DNA of 64,000 bases, from positions 38,517 through 102,516 of the forward strand of contig JAEDJA010000007.1 in assembly GCA_016296575.1 (NCBI GenBank), in the 5' to 3' direction. Made by a program: the position numbers and the translations under genes. Source of the DNA: Treponema sp. (GTDB lineage: Bacteria > Spirochaetota > Spirochaetia > Treponematales > Treponemataceae). Below, in pieces: positions 1-9,441 of this stretch; positions within the stretch are counted from its first letter, which is position 1; each line of letters opens with the position of its first letter. Under the pieces are notes generated by a model. It was not told the DNA's origin and searched no databases. It worked only from the letters and a program-made list of their open reading frames with translations.

Positions 1-282
1 TTGGATTTCACTGTTGGCAGAAATTGAACGTCTGTTGAAATAAAGGAAAGATGAAACTAATCCCACAATAATGATTGCACTAAGCAGAAGTGAAAAAATA
101 TTTGTCTGGAAGTTGATTACCTTGCTCTGAGAGTGTGGAACAATCATAATAGTGAGCTTTGAATTGAACACACGAAAAATGGATGAAAAAATCCGGCCAA
201 TACCACGGAAGAGACCGCCAACGCCGGAAAGAAATACTGAGACTAAAGTTTTTTCATACTTTTTGTAAGCACGTTTTGACAA
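1..282 (-). CDS. N-terminal part of a membrane-anchored M23-type peptidase (runs off the left edge)
   Basis: This reading frame is open from a TTG at 282 down to base 1, so only the first 94 residues are present. It begins MSKRAYKKYEKTLVSVFL, carries the segment TIMIVPHSQSKVINFQ and then a hydrophobic stretch (about residues 63-80) ending in FNRRS. That layout, with a basic start, a short PHSQxKVxNFQ-like segment and one membrane anchor, is the one I know from spirochaete M23 (LytM-like) cell-wall peptidases, whose catalytic domain would lie beyond the window. TTG was chosen because an in-frame stop lies just upstream (301-303), no in-frame ATG precedes it, and a GGTGG stretch lies about seven bases before it. 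The family call is moderate because the catalytic domain is not visible. Confidence 0.55.
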   Translation of the reverse strand, partial: MSKRAYKKYEKTLVSVFLSGVGGLFRGIGRIFSSIFRVFNSKLTIMIVPHSQSKVINFQTNIFSLLLSAIIIVGLVSSFLYFNRRSISANSEIQ

Positions 283-320
283 AAAGATCCACCCATATTT
301 TTAATTAAAATATTTTCAGT

Positions 321-349
321 ATTATAGCATATTAAAAAGGGGAATTCAA
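321..349 (-). promoter_or_regulatory. Sigma-70 promoter for the M23-like gene
   Basis: On the minus strand, TTGAAT (344-349) and a perfect TATAAT (321-326) are separated by 17 bases. The promoter fills the gap after murB and would give an untranslated leader of about 30 bases before the TTG at 282. Confidence 0.65.
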
Positions 350-363
350 ACTTTAAGCAGCTT

Positions 364-1236
364 CTAAACAAAAATTATTTCTTCTTCAAGTGAAAAGCCG
401 AATTTTTCAAATACAACTTTTTTTATATGATCAACAAGTGCTTTAACATCGGCGGAAGTTGCATTTCCAGTGTTTATAATAAAATTTCCGTGGAAATCTG
501 CAACCTTTGCACCTCCAATGGCAAATCCTCTTAATCCAGCTTCATCAATAATCTTTCCACTTGGTTTACCAAAATCATGATTGTTCTTGAAAACGGAACC
601 GGCACTTGGAAATTCAAAATGGCCCTTGCTTTTCCTTTCATTGATATAGAATCTATTTTTTTCTTCGATGATATCAGAAGGAACACCGGTTGCAAAAGCT
701 TTGAAAGTGGCAGAAATTACAAGTTTTGTTCCATCATTAAAAGGCGATTTTTTGTAAGCCCAGTGTGATTTATCAAAAGTGTAGGATTTTACAGAAAGGT
801 CTTTTAAATCAAGATAAGTGGCACTAACAAGAATATCGGCAATTTCAACTTCAAAACAACGGGCATTCATAAAAACTGCACCACCAGTAGTGCCTGGAAG
901 CCCTGCAAAAGCTTCAAATCCGGAAAGGCCCTGGTTTTTTGCAAAAAAAGTGAGGGTGGAGATGCTTACACCAGCCTGGCATGTTACAAGATTGCCATCA
1001 GCTTCAATCTTATTCAGATTTTTTGTACAGATAATGGTTCCTGGAAAACCGTCGTCAGAAAACACAAGATTGCTTCCACCACCTAGAATGTAAAATTTTT
1101 CCTTTGCGGAAAGACAGTCTGAAATGGCAAGTGAAAGCTCTTCAACCGATGATGGAAGAAGAAATTTTCTTGCTGGACCTCCAATCTTAAAGGTTGTGTG
1201 GCGAGAAAGAAGTTCGTTTGAAAGACAGTTTTCCAT
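364..1236 (-). CDS. murB: UDP-N-acetylenolpyruvoylglucosamine reductase
   Basis: MurB reduces UDP-GlcNAc-enolpyruvate to UDP-MurNAc with NADPH and FAD in the cytoplasmic stage of peptidoglycan synthesis. The 290-residue protein shows the FAD-binding features of the family: HTTFKIGGPA near the start, ILGGGSNLVFSDDGF, then GFEAFAGLPGTTGGAVFMNA, and near the end FPSAGSVFKN with the active-site serine and GxKIIDEAGLRG. The frame is open for 20 codons upstream of the chosen start (to 1296), but those residues overlap the promoter at 1243-1271 and do not look like MurB. MENCLSNELLSRHTTF is the family-like beginning. No Shine-Dalgarno sequence precedes this ATG. Confidence 0.93.
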   Translation of the reverse strand: MENCLSNELLSRHTTFKIGGPARKFLLPSSVEELSLAISDCLSAKEKFYILGGGSNLVFSDDGFPGTIICTKNLNKIEADGNLVTCQAGVSISTLTFFAKNQGLSGFEAFAGLPGTTGGAVFMNARCFEVEIADILVSATYLDLKDLSVKSYTFDKSHWAYKKSPFNDGTKLVISATFKAFATGVPSDIIEEKNRFYINERKSKGHFEFPSAGSVFKNNHDFGKPSGKIIDEAGLRGFAIGGAKVADFHGNFIINTGNATSADVKALVDHIKKVVFEKFGFSLEEEIIFV

Positions 1237-1242
1237 ACAATT

Positions 1243-1271
1243 ATTGTAGCTTATTTTGAAGATATTACCAA
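1243..1271 (-). promoter_or_regulatory. Promoter of murB with the -10 box six bases from the start codon
   Basis: TTGGTA (1266-1271), 17 bases, TACAAT (1243-1248) on the minus strand. Only six bases separate the -10 box from the ATG at 1236, so transcription should start at or next to the start codon. This is one of several such promoters in the window. Confidence 0.5.
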
Positions 1272-1370
1272 TCCTGTAATTGCAACGACCCCCCACAATC
1301 CAAAAAATGGGACTGTCAAGGAGGGCGACTTTTTGGGTAAATTGATGTAATATTAACTTCAGGTAAGCTT

Positions 1371-2774
1371 ATGGCAGGACTTTCGCAAAAACAGAGTGCT
1401 TCTCAAAAACAAATACAAAAGCTTTCTCAAACTCAGATTCAAGCGGTAAATTTTCTTGCCATGTCTTCCAAGGATCTTTCCAGGGAAATCTACAGAATTG
1501 TTGATGAAAATCCTGCCCTGGAAATTGTGCGTGCTCCAAGTACAGTTGATTCAGATACTTACAACCAAATGTTGGAGAGTTCTGCAGATGATCGTGAAAC
1601 TTTGCAGGAACATCTTTTGGGTCAGATTAATGCTATGCCTCTTTCCACCGATGAAAACGCGGTATGTACAGCACTTATTTACAATCTGGACAGAAACGGT
1701 TGTTACGGAAATATGCTGGATCCGAAAACACTCCTGGATAAAAGTCGTCCGATACAGGATAAGCGGATGCTTGAAAAATGCATGGCAATGGTTCAGTCCT
1801 GTGATCCTGTGGGATGCTGTTGTAAAAATCTAGAGGAAAGTCTTTTAGTGCAGGCAAAGCTTTGTGGTAAGGCTGATGAAATTGCCCTGTTTTTATTGGA
1901 CGGACATCTGGAGCTTCTGGATCCACCAATTGCCGATAGAATTGCAAAAAAGTTGATTAATCTTGTGAACGAAGCACAGGGGCAGGCTTTTGGAAAAAAA
2001 CTTCCCTTTGAAAAAAAAGATGTAAACGAAGCTTCCGTGCAAAAGTCCCTGGATTTTATTCTTAGCTTGAATCCTAATCCTGCCAGAGATTTTTCATTTG
2101 ACACCTCAGGTAGAGCACTTCAAGCACCAGATGTGGCAGTAAAAGTAGAAAAAGTTGAAGGACAGGTGTTTTCCGATGATTTTGAGAAGGGAATTGTTGC
2201 TACAAAGAACAGTTTTTATTTTCAGGTAAAATACGCCAATGGAGATCTTCCTGAAGTTAGAATCAGTAATGCTTTTTTGAAAAAAACTGGAAATGTTGAA
2301 GTAGACGCCTATCGGGAAAAATATTATCAGAAAGCCGTAGAATTGATTAACAGTCTGGCATTTCGCGAAAGCTCCGTGATTTTACAAAGCTGTGCCATTG
2401 TAAAAAAACAGCTGGAATTTTTTGAAAAAGGTCCTGGCCACGTACTGCCTTTAACCCGCCGTCAGATTGCTGCAATGATTGGAGTTCACGAATCCACCGT
2501 TTCCCGCTTTTCTGGAAAACACAACGGAAAGTATTTCCAGACTGAGTTCGGAACTTTTCCTGCTGCTTATTTTTTTCCATCAGCACCAAATGGCAGCAAG
2601 GTTTCGGCCGAAGCAATCAAATTTGAGATTAAGGCACTTTTGGATAAAGAACCTGGTCTTTCCGATGCAAAACTGGAACAGAAGCTGCTGGAAGAAGGCA
2701 TAAAGATTTCCCGCCGTACCGTTGCAAAGTACAGATTAGCCATGGGATTACGAAACTCTTTTGACCGCTCTTAA
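1371..2774 (+). CDS. rpoN: RNA polymerase sigma-54 factor
   Basis: Sigma-54 directs RNA polymerase to -24/-12 promoters and needs an AAA+ activator. All three regions are visible in the 467 residues. The glutamine-rich activator-interaction region is at the start (QKQSASQKQIQKLSQTQIQA, residues about 6-25), followed by the typical IVDENPALEI. The core-binding region fills the middle. The DNA-binding end has a helix-turn-helix (TRRQIAAMIGVHESTVSR) and the RpoN box SRRTVAKYR at residues 447-455. The family's usual box is ARRTVAKYR, so one residue differs. An AGG-containing ribosome site lies eight bases before the ATG. The gene is divergent from murB and stands alone. No sigma-54 activator is found in the window. 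Confidence 0.95.
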   Translation: MAGLSQKQSASQKQIQKLSQTQIQAVNFLAMSSKDLSREIYRIVDENPALEIVRAPSTVDSDTYNQMLESSADDRETLQEHLLGQINAMPLSTDENAVCTALIYNLDRNGCYGNMLDPKTLLDKSRPIQDKRMLEKCMAMVQSCDPVGCCCKNLEESLLVQAKLCGKADEIALFLLDGHLELLDPPIADRIAKKLINLVNEAQGQAFGKKLPFEKKDVNEASVQKSLDFILSLNPNPARDFSFDTSGRALQAPDVAVKVEKVEGQVFSDDFEKGIVATKNSFYFQVKYANGDLPEVRISNAFLKKTGNVEVDAYREKYYQKAVELINSLAFRESSVILQSCAIVKKQLEFFEKGPGHVLPLTRRQIAAMIGVHESTVSRFSGKHNGKYFQTEFGTFPAAYFFPSAPNGSKVSAEAIKFEIKALLDKEPGLSDAKLEQKLLEEGIKISRRTVAKYRLAMGLRNSFDRS

Positions 2775-2859
2775 ATGACTGGTGGTTTTTTCAAAAAATG
2801 ATGAATCTGCTGGTGAAAAATAAAAAAATCAGGGCATTTCATTGATTATAGTTTTAGTT

Positions 2860-2900
2860 AAAAAAAAAAGACTGCCGCAAGGAGGCAGAACGGCAGTCTT
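2860..2900 (-). terminator. Rho-independent terminator of the DUF362 gene
   Basis: A ten-base perfect inverted repeat (AAGACTGCCG at 2868-2877, CGGCAGTCTT at 2891-2900) is followed on the minus strand by a run of about nine T. It lies downstream of the minus-strand gene ending at 3006. The plus-strand side lacks a T run, so it serves only the minus strand. Confidence 0.85.
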
Positions 2901-3005
2901 TAGGAGTCTAAAAAAAATCATATGCTACATTGTATCTGTTAAAACAACAATCACCCAGAAAAAAGGTTACAAAAAAAATAAAAAAAAAATCAGAAATTTA
3001 AAAAT

Positions 3006-4136
3006 TTAAAGTTCTTTCAGTTCGTATTCACGGCTTCCGATACCAATCTTTTCACCGTGGATAAGAACAGTTTCCCATTCAGCATTAGGGTGATTGTTTT
3101 TCCAATGATCGCCCATTTCTTTAAATCCAGGTTTTCTGATGTTTTTGGCAAGATCTCCGTTTGGTGTTGGCTGAACCTGACGGCACAAATCAACACAGGC
3201 CTGGTCCAAAGCAACAGGATCAAAAGAAGCAAGCATTCCGATATCTGGAAGAATTGGAGCACCGTTTTCCTGGTGGCAGTCGCAGTTTGGTGAAACATCC
3301 ACAATAAGACTGATGTGGAAGTTGGGTCTGCCATCAAGAACTGCTTTTGAATATTCTGCAACTCGAATGTTCAGGTCTTTTACAGAGTTGTTTTCGCGGA
3401 AAGCAATGGCGTCAAAGTTACAGGCACCTATACAGCGTCCGCAGCCAAGACAATTGTTCATATCTACGCTCATCTTCTTTCTTTTTTCATCAAAAATAAG
3501 TCCGTCATTGGCACACTGTTTTGCACAAAGTTTGCAGCCTCGGCACATAAGTGGATCAATGGTTGGTTTTCCAGTGGCGTGCATATCTTTTTTTCCGGCA
3601 CGTGAACCGCAGCCCATACCAATATTTTTCAAGGCACCACCGAATCCCATTTCTTCATGTCCCTTAAAATGGTTCAAACTGATGAAAATATCTGCATCCA
3701 TAACAGCACGACCAATCTTTGCAGTCTTGCACTGTTCACCACCTGCAACAGGAACTTCAATATCATCTGTTCCTTTAAGTCCATCACCAATAATAATTGG
3801 ACATCCTACAGTAAGCGGTGTGAATCCATTCTGCCAGGCGCATTCAAGGTGTTCAAGAGCGTTTTTGCGGTAACCTGGATAAAGAGTGTTACAGTCGGTA
3901 AGATATGGTTTTCCGCCAAGGCTTTTTACTACATCAACAACAACACGTACAAAATTTGGGCGAAGGTAACTGATGTTCCCAAGTTCTCCAAAATGTACCT
4001 TTATAGCTACGAATTTTCCTTCCATATCAAGCTTGTCTATTCCGGCTTTTCTAATAAGATTTTCAAACTTTTTTGGAATAGGAATTCCGTACATTGGAGT
4101 AGTAAAATCTGTAAAATATACTTCTGGTTTTGCCAT
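3006..4136 (-). CDS. DUF362 protein with two 4Fe-4S clusters
   Basis: This 376-residue cytoplasmic protein has an N-terminal DUF362 domain (about residues 1-180, with KVHFGELGNISYLRPNFV and FKGHEEMGFGGALKNIGMGC). Two ferredoxin-type cluster motifs follow, CRGCKLCAKQC and CLGCGRCIGAC, and then a further DUF362 portion. Such proteins are common in anaerobes and are thought to act in iron-sulfur electron transfer, but the exact reaction is unknown and none is claimed here. The start was placed at MAKPEVYF because AAAGGAAAT sits six bases upstream. A longer frame begins at 4172 without support. The gene stands alone with its own terminator. Confidence 0.85.
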   Translation of the reverse strand: MAKPEVYFTDFTTPMYGIPIPKKFENLIRKAGIDKLDMEGKFVAIKVHFGELGNISYLRPNFVRVVVDVVKSLGGKPYLTDCNTLYPGYRKNALEHLECAWQNGFTPLTVGCPIIIGDGLKGTDDIEVPVAGGEQCKTAKIGRAVMDADIFISLNHFKGHEEMGFGGALKNIGMGCGSRAGKKDMHATGKPTIDPLMCRGCKLCAKQCANDGLIFDEKRKKMSVDMNNCLGCGRCIGACNFDAIAFRENNSVKDLNIRVAEYSKAVLDGRPNFHISLIVDVSPNCDCHQENGAPILPDIGMLASFDPVALDQACVDLCRQVQPTPNGDLAKNIRKPGFKEMGDHWKNNHPNAEWETVLIHGEKIGIGSREYELKEL

Positions 4137-4208
4137 TTTGATTTCCTTTCTTATTATTACATTATAAATCAAAATTATAGAGGATTGTACAAAAAAACTC
4201 TAAAGAAA

Positions 4209-4239
4209 TTGAATGAAAAATCACATTAAGTGATATAAA
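4209..4239 (+). promoter_or_regulatory. Possible promoter of the GH3 glycosidase
   Basis: TTGAAT (4209-4214) and TATAAA (4234-4239) are 19 bases apart, wider than ideal. The -10-like box ends eight bases before the ATG and no Shine-Dalgarno sequence follows, as for other probable leaderless genes here. Confidence 0.35.
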
Positions 4240-4247
4240 ATGGAATT

Positions 4248-6347
4248 ATGGAAAATAAAAATAACTCTGAAATTGAAAAAGAAAGACTTGAAGAAATTAA
4301 GGAACTGCTTAAACGCATGCCTTTGGAAGAAAAAGTTGGACAGATGCTTCACGAAAGTATGGGATCCCCATCAACTGGAATTCCGCCTTATAACTGGTGG
4401 AGTGAAGGACTTCACGGGGTTGGACGCACAGGAAACGCAACTGTTTTTCCTCAGGCAATTGGTGTTGCCGCAACCTTTGATCGGGAAATGGCCCGCCAGC
4501 AGTATGATTTGATTTCAACAGAAGCCCGTGCAAAATACAACGAAGCACAAAAACGTGGAAACCGCTCACAGTACTGTGGACTTACTTTCTGGACACCAAA
4601 TGTTAATATTGTTCGTGATCCTCGTTGGGGACGGGCCCAGGAAACTTTCGGGGAAGATCCTTATCTTACTTCGCAGATTGGTGTTGCTGCTGTAAAAGGT
4701 CTTCAGGGTGATGATCCTGACAATTTAAAAACTGCTGCCTGTGCAAAACACTATGCTGTTCATTCAGGACCTGAAGCAGGACGCCATGTGGACAACGTAA
4801 AACCTACAAAAAAAGATCTTTGGGAAACTTATCTTCCAGCCTTCAAGGCTCTTGTTAATGCTGGTGTTGAAAGTGTTATGGGGGCTTACCAGCGTGTGTA
4901 TGACGAACCTTGTAACGGAAGTAAATTCCTTCTTAAAGATATTCTCCGAGAAAAATGGGGATTTAAAGGTCACGTTGTAAGTGACTGCTGGGCTGTCCGG
5001 GATTTCCATGAAAATCACCATGTAACAAAAACTCCTGCCGAAAGTGCAGCCCTTGCTATCAACAATACCTGTGACTTGAATTGTGGATGTACTTACCACG
5101 CAGCGCTGGATGCAGTTCGCCAGGGACTTTTAACAGAAGAAACAATTGACGCTTCACTTACACGCCTTTTGATGACTCAGATGAAGCTTGGCATGCTGGA
5201 CAGTCCTGAAAAATCAAAATGGGGAAAACTTGGCCTTAAAGATGTTGATACTGCCGAAACCCGTGATTTTGCCCGCCGTATGGCAGAAGATTCTATCGTT
5301 CTGCTTAAAAATGACAACAATCTTCTTCCTTTAAAAAACGATAAAAAACATATTCTTATAATGGGACCAGCTGCAGCCAGCATGAAAGTTCTTCTTGGAA
5401 ATTACTATGGACTTAACAGCCGCATGGTAACAATTCTGGAAGGTATAATTGGTGCTACAAAAGACAATGCCGAGCTGGTAGTTGATTATCATCCTGGTGT
5501 TGGCATGTATAACGATTCAAAACAGCGTGGTTGGACAATAGGAATGGCTGAGAACAACGATGTTGTAATTGCCTGTTTTGGAATTGACGGCATGATGGAA
5601 GGTGAAGAAGGTGACAGCGTGGAATCTACAAAAGGTGACCGAGATGCCATTGAACTTCCACCATATCAGTTGGATTACCTGCGTGCAATAAAAGAACGTG
5701 GAACTCCTGTTGTGCTTGTTGTAACTGGTGGAGCCGCAATCGCTTTCCCAGAAGACATTGCCGATGCCATTCTTCACGTTTGGTATCCTGGAGAAGAAGG
5801 TGGAAACGCCGTAGCAAACGTAATTTTTGGAAAAGTAAATCCAAATGGTCACCTGCCTGAAACTTTCCCACGTTCTACAGCTGATCTTCCAGATTTTGCC
5901 GACTACAACATGAAAGGTCGAACTTACCGCTACATGGAAAAAGAACCTTTGTTCCCATTCGGATTCGGTCTCAGCTATACAAAATTTGAATTCAGTAATG
6001 CTGCTGTAACCGGTACAGGAACTGATCTTATTGTAAAAGCAAAAATTACCAACAAAGGTGATGTTGCCGGAAAAGATGCAGTTCAGCTTTATGTACGCAA
6101 AGTAAATCGCACAGAAGATGATCCTTTCTTTACGCTGCGAAACTTTGCAAAAGTGAATGTTGCTGCAGGAGAATCAATGGGCATTGCCTTTAATTTGAGT
6201 GCCGCAGATTTTGAAACAGTTAATGCTGAAGGTGAAAGAGTTCTTGTTCCTGGTGAATACGAAATCATTATTGCCGATGCAGTTCCAACAGAACGATCAG
6301 CAAAGCTTGGAGCTTCAAAACCAGTAAGTATTAAGGTTAAAATTTAA
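4248..6347 (+). CDS. Cytoplasmic glycoside hydrolase family 3 (beta-glucosidase/xylosidase type)
   Basis: The 699-residue enzyme has the GH3 order: a TIM barrel with the substrate pocket NWWSEGLHGV (about 49-58) and KHYAVHSGPE (167-176), the catalytic nucleophile Asp246 in VVSDCWAV, an alpha/beta sandwich from about residue 340 (MAEDSIVLLKN), and a C-terminal fibronectin-like domain (about 590-699, with DAVQLYVRKV). The NWWSEALHGV-like start resembles beta-xylosidases and glucosidases that release single sugars from oligosaccharides. There is no signal peptide, so it should act on sugars already imported. It abuts the convergent MATE gene with no base between the stop codons. The exact sugar cannot be told from sequence alone. 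Confidence 0.93.
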   Translation: MENKNNSEIEKERLEEIKELLKRMPLEEKVGQMLHESMGSPSTGIPPYNWWSEGLHGVGRTGNATVFPQAIGVAATFDREMARQQYDLISTEARAKYNEAQKRGNRSQYCGLTFWTPNVNIVRDPRWGRAQETFGEDPYLTSQIGVAAVKGLQGDDPDNLKTAACAKHYAVHSGPEAGRHVDNVKPTKKDLWETYLPAFKALVNAGVESVMGAYQRVYDEPCNGSKFLLKDILREKWGFKGHVVSDCWAVRDFHENHHVTKTPAESAALAINNTCDLNCGCTYHAALDAVRQGLLTEETIDASLTRLLMTQMKLGMLDSPEKSKWGKLGLKDVDTAETRDFARRMAEDSIVLLKNDNNLLPLKNDKKHILIMGPAAASMKVLLGNYYGLNSRMVTILEGIIGATKDNAELVVDYHPGVGMYNDSKQRGWTIGMAENNDVVIACFGIDGMMEGEEGDSVESTKGDRDAIELPPYQLDYLRAIKERGTPVVLVVTGGAAIAFPEDIADAILHVWYPGEEGGNAVANVIFGKVNPNGHLPETFPRSTADLPDFADYNMKGRTYRYMEKEPLFPFGFGLSYTKFEFSNAAVTGTGTDLIVKAKITNKGDVAGKDAVQLYVRKVNRTEDDPFFTLRNFAKVNVAAGESMGIAFNLSAADFETVNAEGERVLVPGEYEIIIADAVPTERSAKLGASKPVSIKVKI

Positions 6348-7703
6348 TTATTCTTCGATAACCCGCTTGGTGCGCCATTTTCCGCTCATCCAGCGGGCTA
6401 TCATTACTATTCCACGGCCAAGTTCATCTGCCATTGTTCCCATGAAAACTCCGGCTACTCCAAGGCCAAAAACTACACCGCATACATAACCAACACTGAT
6501 TCCAACAATCCACATTGATATAAGTCCCATTGCTACCGGGAACATTACGTCACCTGCAGATTTAAGGCTGTTTACCATAATAAGATTTGTGGTGCGTCCT
6601 ATTTCCATGAAAATACCAACAATCAGAATGCCTCTTGCCAGAACAACAACTTCACCATTGGCCCCAAAGAGTTTAAGTGTCCATGGACATATTAAACAGT
6701 TGATTGATGCTATAACTACAGCAACCGGAATACAGATTCTTAATTGACGGAAAACTTTTTTATAAGCCGCATGGAATTTTCCTGCTCCAACAAGGTGACC
6801 TGTTACAATAGCTGTGGCCATAGCAACTGAGTTTGAGAAAATCACGGAAAAGCTCATCAATGTATTTCCAAAAACCTTGGCATTAACGGCATCAGTTCCC
6901 ATAACATTTACAAAAGAGAAAAGAACCAGCTGTGCCAGAGTATAAGCCATATTTTCGCCGGCAGTTGGAACACCAATTTTCAGTTCTTTGAGCAGAAGAG
7001 TTGTTGGGAATGGGTGAAGGGTTTTAAGACTTAATTTACCGATTTTAAGACGATAGAAAAGAACAAGAGCAACAATAAGTGCAATAAGACGTGCAAAAAT
7101 TGTTGAAATTGCAACACCTTTTACACCAAGTCCCAGGTAAGACAAAGGTCCGTAAAGGAAGAGCCAGTTACCAAGAATATTGAACAGATTCACCAGAATG
7201 GAAATGTACATACCCATTTTTGGATATCCGTTACAGCGAAGAATCTGTGAAAGAACGGAGAAACCAGCGTTCATAAAAAGACAGGCCCCTACAATTTTCA
7301 TGTAGCTGGTGGAATCTACCATCATTTCGGAAGGTACCTTCAAAAAGCCCAGAAATATTTTTGAAAAACTAAAAACTATTACAGAAAGCAGAATACCTAA
7401 AGCCATATTGAAAACAAAGCTGAGGGTGTAGATCTGGTTCATTTTATCTACCTGCTTAGCTCCAAGATACTGTGCAACGATTACGTTTGTAGCGCTGGCA
7501 ACTACGTTAAACATGATAAGAAAAACCATCAAAAGCTGGTTTGCGTTTCCTACGGCTCCAACTGCCAGTTCTGAGTAGCGGCCCAACATAATTGTATCAA
7601 CGTTATGCAGAAGAATATTCAGCAGAAGTTCAATAAAGATAGGCCAAGCCAGAGTCCTAACGTGAGTATTTTCATCAATTACGATTTCTTTATGGTTTTT
7701 CAT
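6348..7703 (-). CDS. MATE-family multidrug/metabolite exporter
   Basis: A 451-residue inner-membrane protein with about twelve hydrophobic segments in two related halves. The N-terminal half reads WPIFIELLLNILLHNVDTIM then GAVGNANQLL, the standard MATE opening, and the second half repeats the pattern at GVPTAGENMAY. MATE proteins exchange sodium or protons for cationic drugs or metabolites. The length is normal for the family and the substrate cannot be inferred. The gene is convergent with the GH3 glycosidase and follows pheS, from which it is separated by a strong terminator, so it probably has its own promoter in 7704-7802. I could not identify that promoter with confidence. Confidence 0.92.
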   Translation of the reverse strand: MKNHKEIVIDENTHVRTLAWPIFIELLLNILLHNVDTIMLGRYSELAVGAVGNANQLLMVFLIMFNVVASATNVIVAQYLGAKQVDKMNQIYTLSFVFNMALGILLSVIVFSFSKIFLGFLKVPSEMMVDSTSYMKIVGACLFMNAGFSVLSQILRCNGYPKMGMYISILVNLFNILGNWLFLYGPLSYLGLGVKGVAISTIFARLIALIVALVLFYRLKIGKLSLKTLHPFPTTLLLKELKIGVPTAGENMAYTLAQLVLFSFVNVMGTDAVNAKVFGNTLMSFSVIFSNSVAMATAIVTGHLVGAGKFHAAYKKVFRQLRICIPVAVVIASINCLICPWTLKLFGANGEVVVLARGILIVGIFMEIGRTTNLIMVNSLKSAGDVMFPVAMGLISMWIVGISVGYVCGVVFGLGVAGVFMGTMADELGRGIVMIARWMSGKWRTKRVIEE

Positions 7704-7802
7704 AAGTTTACACTATCACTTTGAGATGATTAAGAATTGCTTAATTGTAGTTAATAATTGTATGTTTCTAATCTGGAATTATCAGTGATATTCCTGTTGC
7801 CG

Positions 7803-7854
7803 AAAAAAAAGGGATGTCCAGAAAGAACTTTATTTCCTTCTGGAGCATCCCTTT
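7803..7854 (-). terminator. Rho-independent terminator after pheS
   Basis: The inverted repeat AAAGGGATG / CATCCCTTT (7808-7816 and 7846-7854), extended inward by CCAGAA / TTCTGG, is followed on the minus strand by eight T. It lies 20 bases beyond the pheS stop codon. Confidence 0.87.
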
Positions 7855-7873
7855 ATTTATAAGGAATTAGTTT

Positions 7874-9424
7874 TTAGAATTTTGCTTTGCGAAGGCGAAC
7901 CTGTTCAATGTCTTCACAGAAGAGCTGGCGAAGGTCAGTAAGGCCAAGTGCCATAAGAGCCATACGGTCAATACCGATACCCCAGGCTGCTACAGGAACG
8001 TCTACACCCATGGCTTTTGTAACTTCAGGACGGAAGATACCTGAACCACCAAGTTCGAACCAGCCGAGTACTGGGTGTTTGATGTGAACTTCGATTGAAG
8101 GTTCTGTGAATGGGAAGTAGCCTGGAACATATTTAACGTCAGTTGCTCCGGCAATTTCTACGGCGAACATTTCAAGCATACCAAGAAGTGTTTTAAGGTT
8201 AACGTCTTCACCAAGGATAATACCTTCTGTCTGGTAGAAGTCTGAAAGGTGAGTAGCATCAACTTTATCGTAGCGGAAACAGCGGGCAATACCAAAGTAT
8301 TTTCCAGGAATTTCAGCTTTGTGGAGCTGGTGTGCAGAAAGTACAGTTCCCTGTGAGCGGAGGATCAGGCGTCGTGTGAATTCATTATCGAAGGAGTAGT
8401 TCCATCCGCGGCTACCTGAGTTTCCACCATTTTCGTGAACGGCTTTTACATTTGAAAGGTATGGTTCTTCAATTGATTTTGCGTGAGTTGGATTTTTAAG
8501 ACGGTAAACATCGTGAATATCACGGGCAGCATGGAACTGTGGCATGAAAAGTGCATCACCGTTCCAGAATTCTGTTTCTACGAGAGGACCGTCAAATTCC
8601 TGGAAACCAAGAGAACAAAGCTTGTCTTTTACAGATTCAAGGAACTGAACGTAAGGGTTTGTGCGGCCCTGAATCATACGTGCTGGTGGAATAGAGATGT
8701 TGTATCCACGGAAAGTGCCGTTTTTCCATTCACCGGAAGCCAGCATTTTTGGTGTAATTTCACCAATCTCGTTACCTGTAACACCAGATTTTCTAAGTTC
8801 ATCGGCAATTTTCTTGTATGCTTCAACAAGCTTGTATACTACAGTTTCTCGTTCAATGATTTTGAAAGGTGAGTCAGAAGCGCCACGTTTTTTTGCCAAA
8901 GTAGAAATTGCTTCCTGTTCTTCGGCTGTGAGTTCTGATTTGTCCAAAGTGATTTTATCTTTTGCTTTTGCAAGAAGCTTTGAAATAACTGAAAGACGTG
9001 CAGGAAGTTCTTTTCCAGTGTATTCAGCTTTCTTTTCAGCATTCATTTTTACAATGCCGTCTTTAGCAAGTCCACCGAAGGCAGAACCAATATCTTTCTG
9101 TTCTACACCAATAGCTGCTGCTACTTCAGGTAATGTGTGTGCACCGTTTTCTTTAAGGTAATTAACCATGCGTTCTTCAACAGTACCTGTTTCTGCAAGT
9201 TTTTTACCCATATCGGTGATTTCAAAGAATGTATGTGGTGTGCGTTTGATTTCTTTAAGGAGTTCTTTTCCACCAAGCCAAGAAAAAGCCTGGTTTGCGT
9301 GTCCTTCTTTGTAATCCAGCTCTGACTGGAGTTTTTCAGAAGTGAGTTCATCCTTATCTGAATATTTCAGAAGAACTTTGATTTCAAGAGGATGAAGATT
9401 TTTGATTGTGTTTTTAATATCCAT
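7874..9424 (-). CDS. pheS: Phenylalanine-tRNA ligase alpha chain, archaeal/eukaryotic type
   Basis: The alpha chain of PheRS forms the catalytic core that charges tRNA-Phe. At 516 residues it is longer than the usual bacterial chain (about 330-350). It begins with winged-helix DNA-binding-fold repeats (residues about 1-150) instead of the bacterial coiled coil, which is the archaeal/eukaryotic layout. Class II motifs are visible: FDGPLVETEFWNGDALFMPQ, motif 2 ARCFRYDKVDATHLSDFYQ, and motif 3 AAWGIGIDRMALMALG. Possession of this PheRS type is known for spirochaetes. No pheT is present in the window, so the two chains are encoded apart or the partner lies elsewhere. No classic ribosome site is seen, only AAGG about nine bases upstream. 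Confidence 0.95.
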   Translation of the reverse strand: MDIKNTIKNLHPLEIKVLLKYSDKDELTSEKLQSELDYKEGHANQAFSWLGGKELLKEIKRTPHTFFEITDMGKKLAETGTVEERMVNYLKENGAHTLPEVAAAIGVEQKDIGSAFGGLAKDGIVKMNAEKKAEYTGKELPARLSVISKLLAKAKDKITLDKSELTAEEQEAISTLAKKRGASDSPFKIIERETVVYKLVEAYKKIADELRKSGVTGNEIGEITPKMLASGEWKNGTFRGYNISIPPARMIQGRTNPYVQFLESVKDKLCSLGFQEFDGPLVETEFWNGDALFMPQFHAARDIHDVYRLKNPTHAKSIEEPYLSNVKAVHENGGNSGSRGWNYSFDNEFTRRLILRSQGTVLSAHQLHKAEIPGKYFGIARCFRYDKVDATHLSDFYQTEGIILGEDVNLKTLLGMLEMFAVEIAGATDVKYVPGYFPFTEPSIEVHIKHPVLGWFELGGSGIFRPEVTKAMGVDVPVAAWGIGIDRMALMALGLTDLRQLFCEDIEQVRLRKAKF

Positions 9425-9441
9425 TTTTTAAACCTTAAAAC

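Noticed and set aside
3313..3873. 186-residue plus-strand frame across the DUF362 gene
   Set aside because: It is the mirror of a clear iron-sulfur protein; its proline- and serine-rich translation has no family character.
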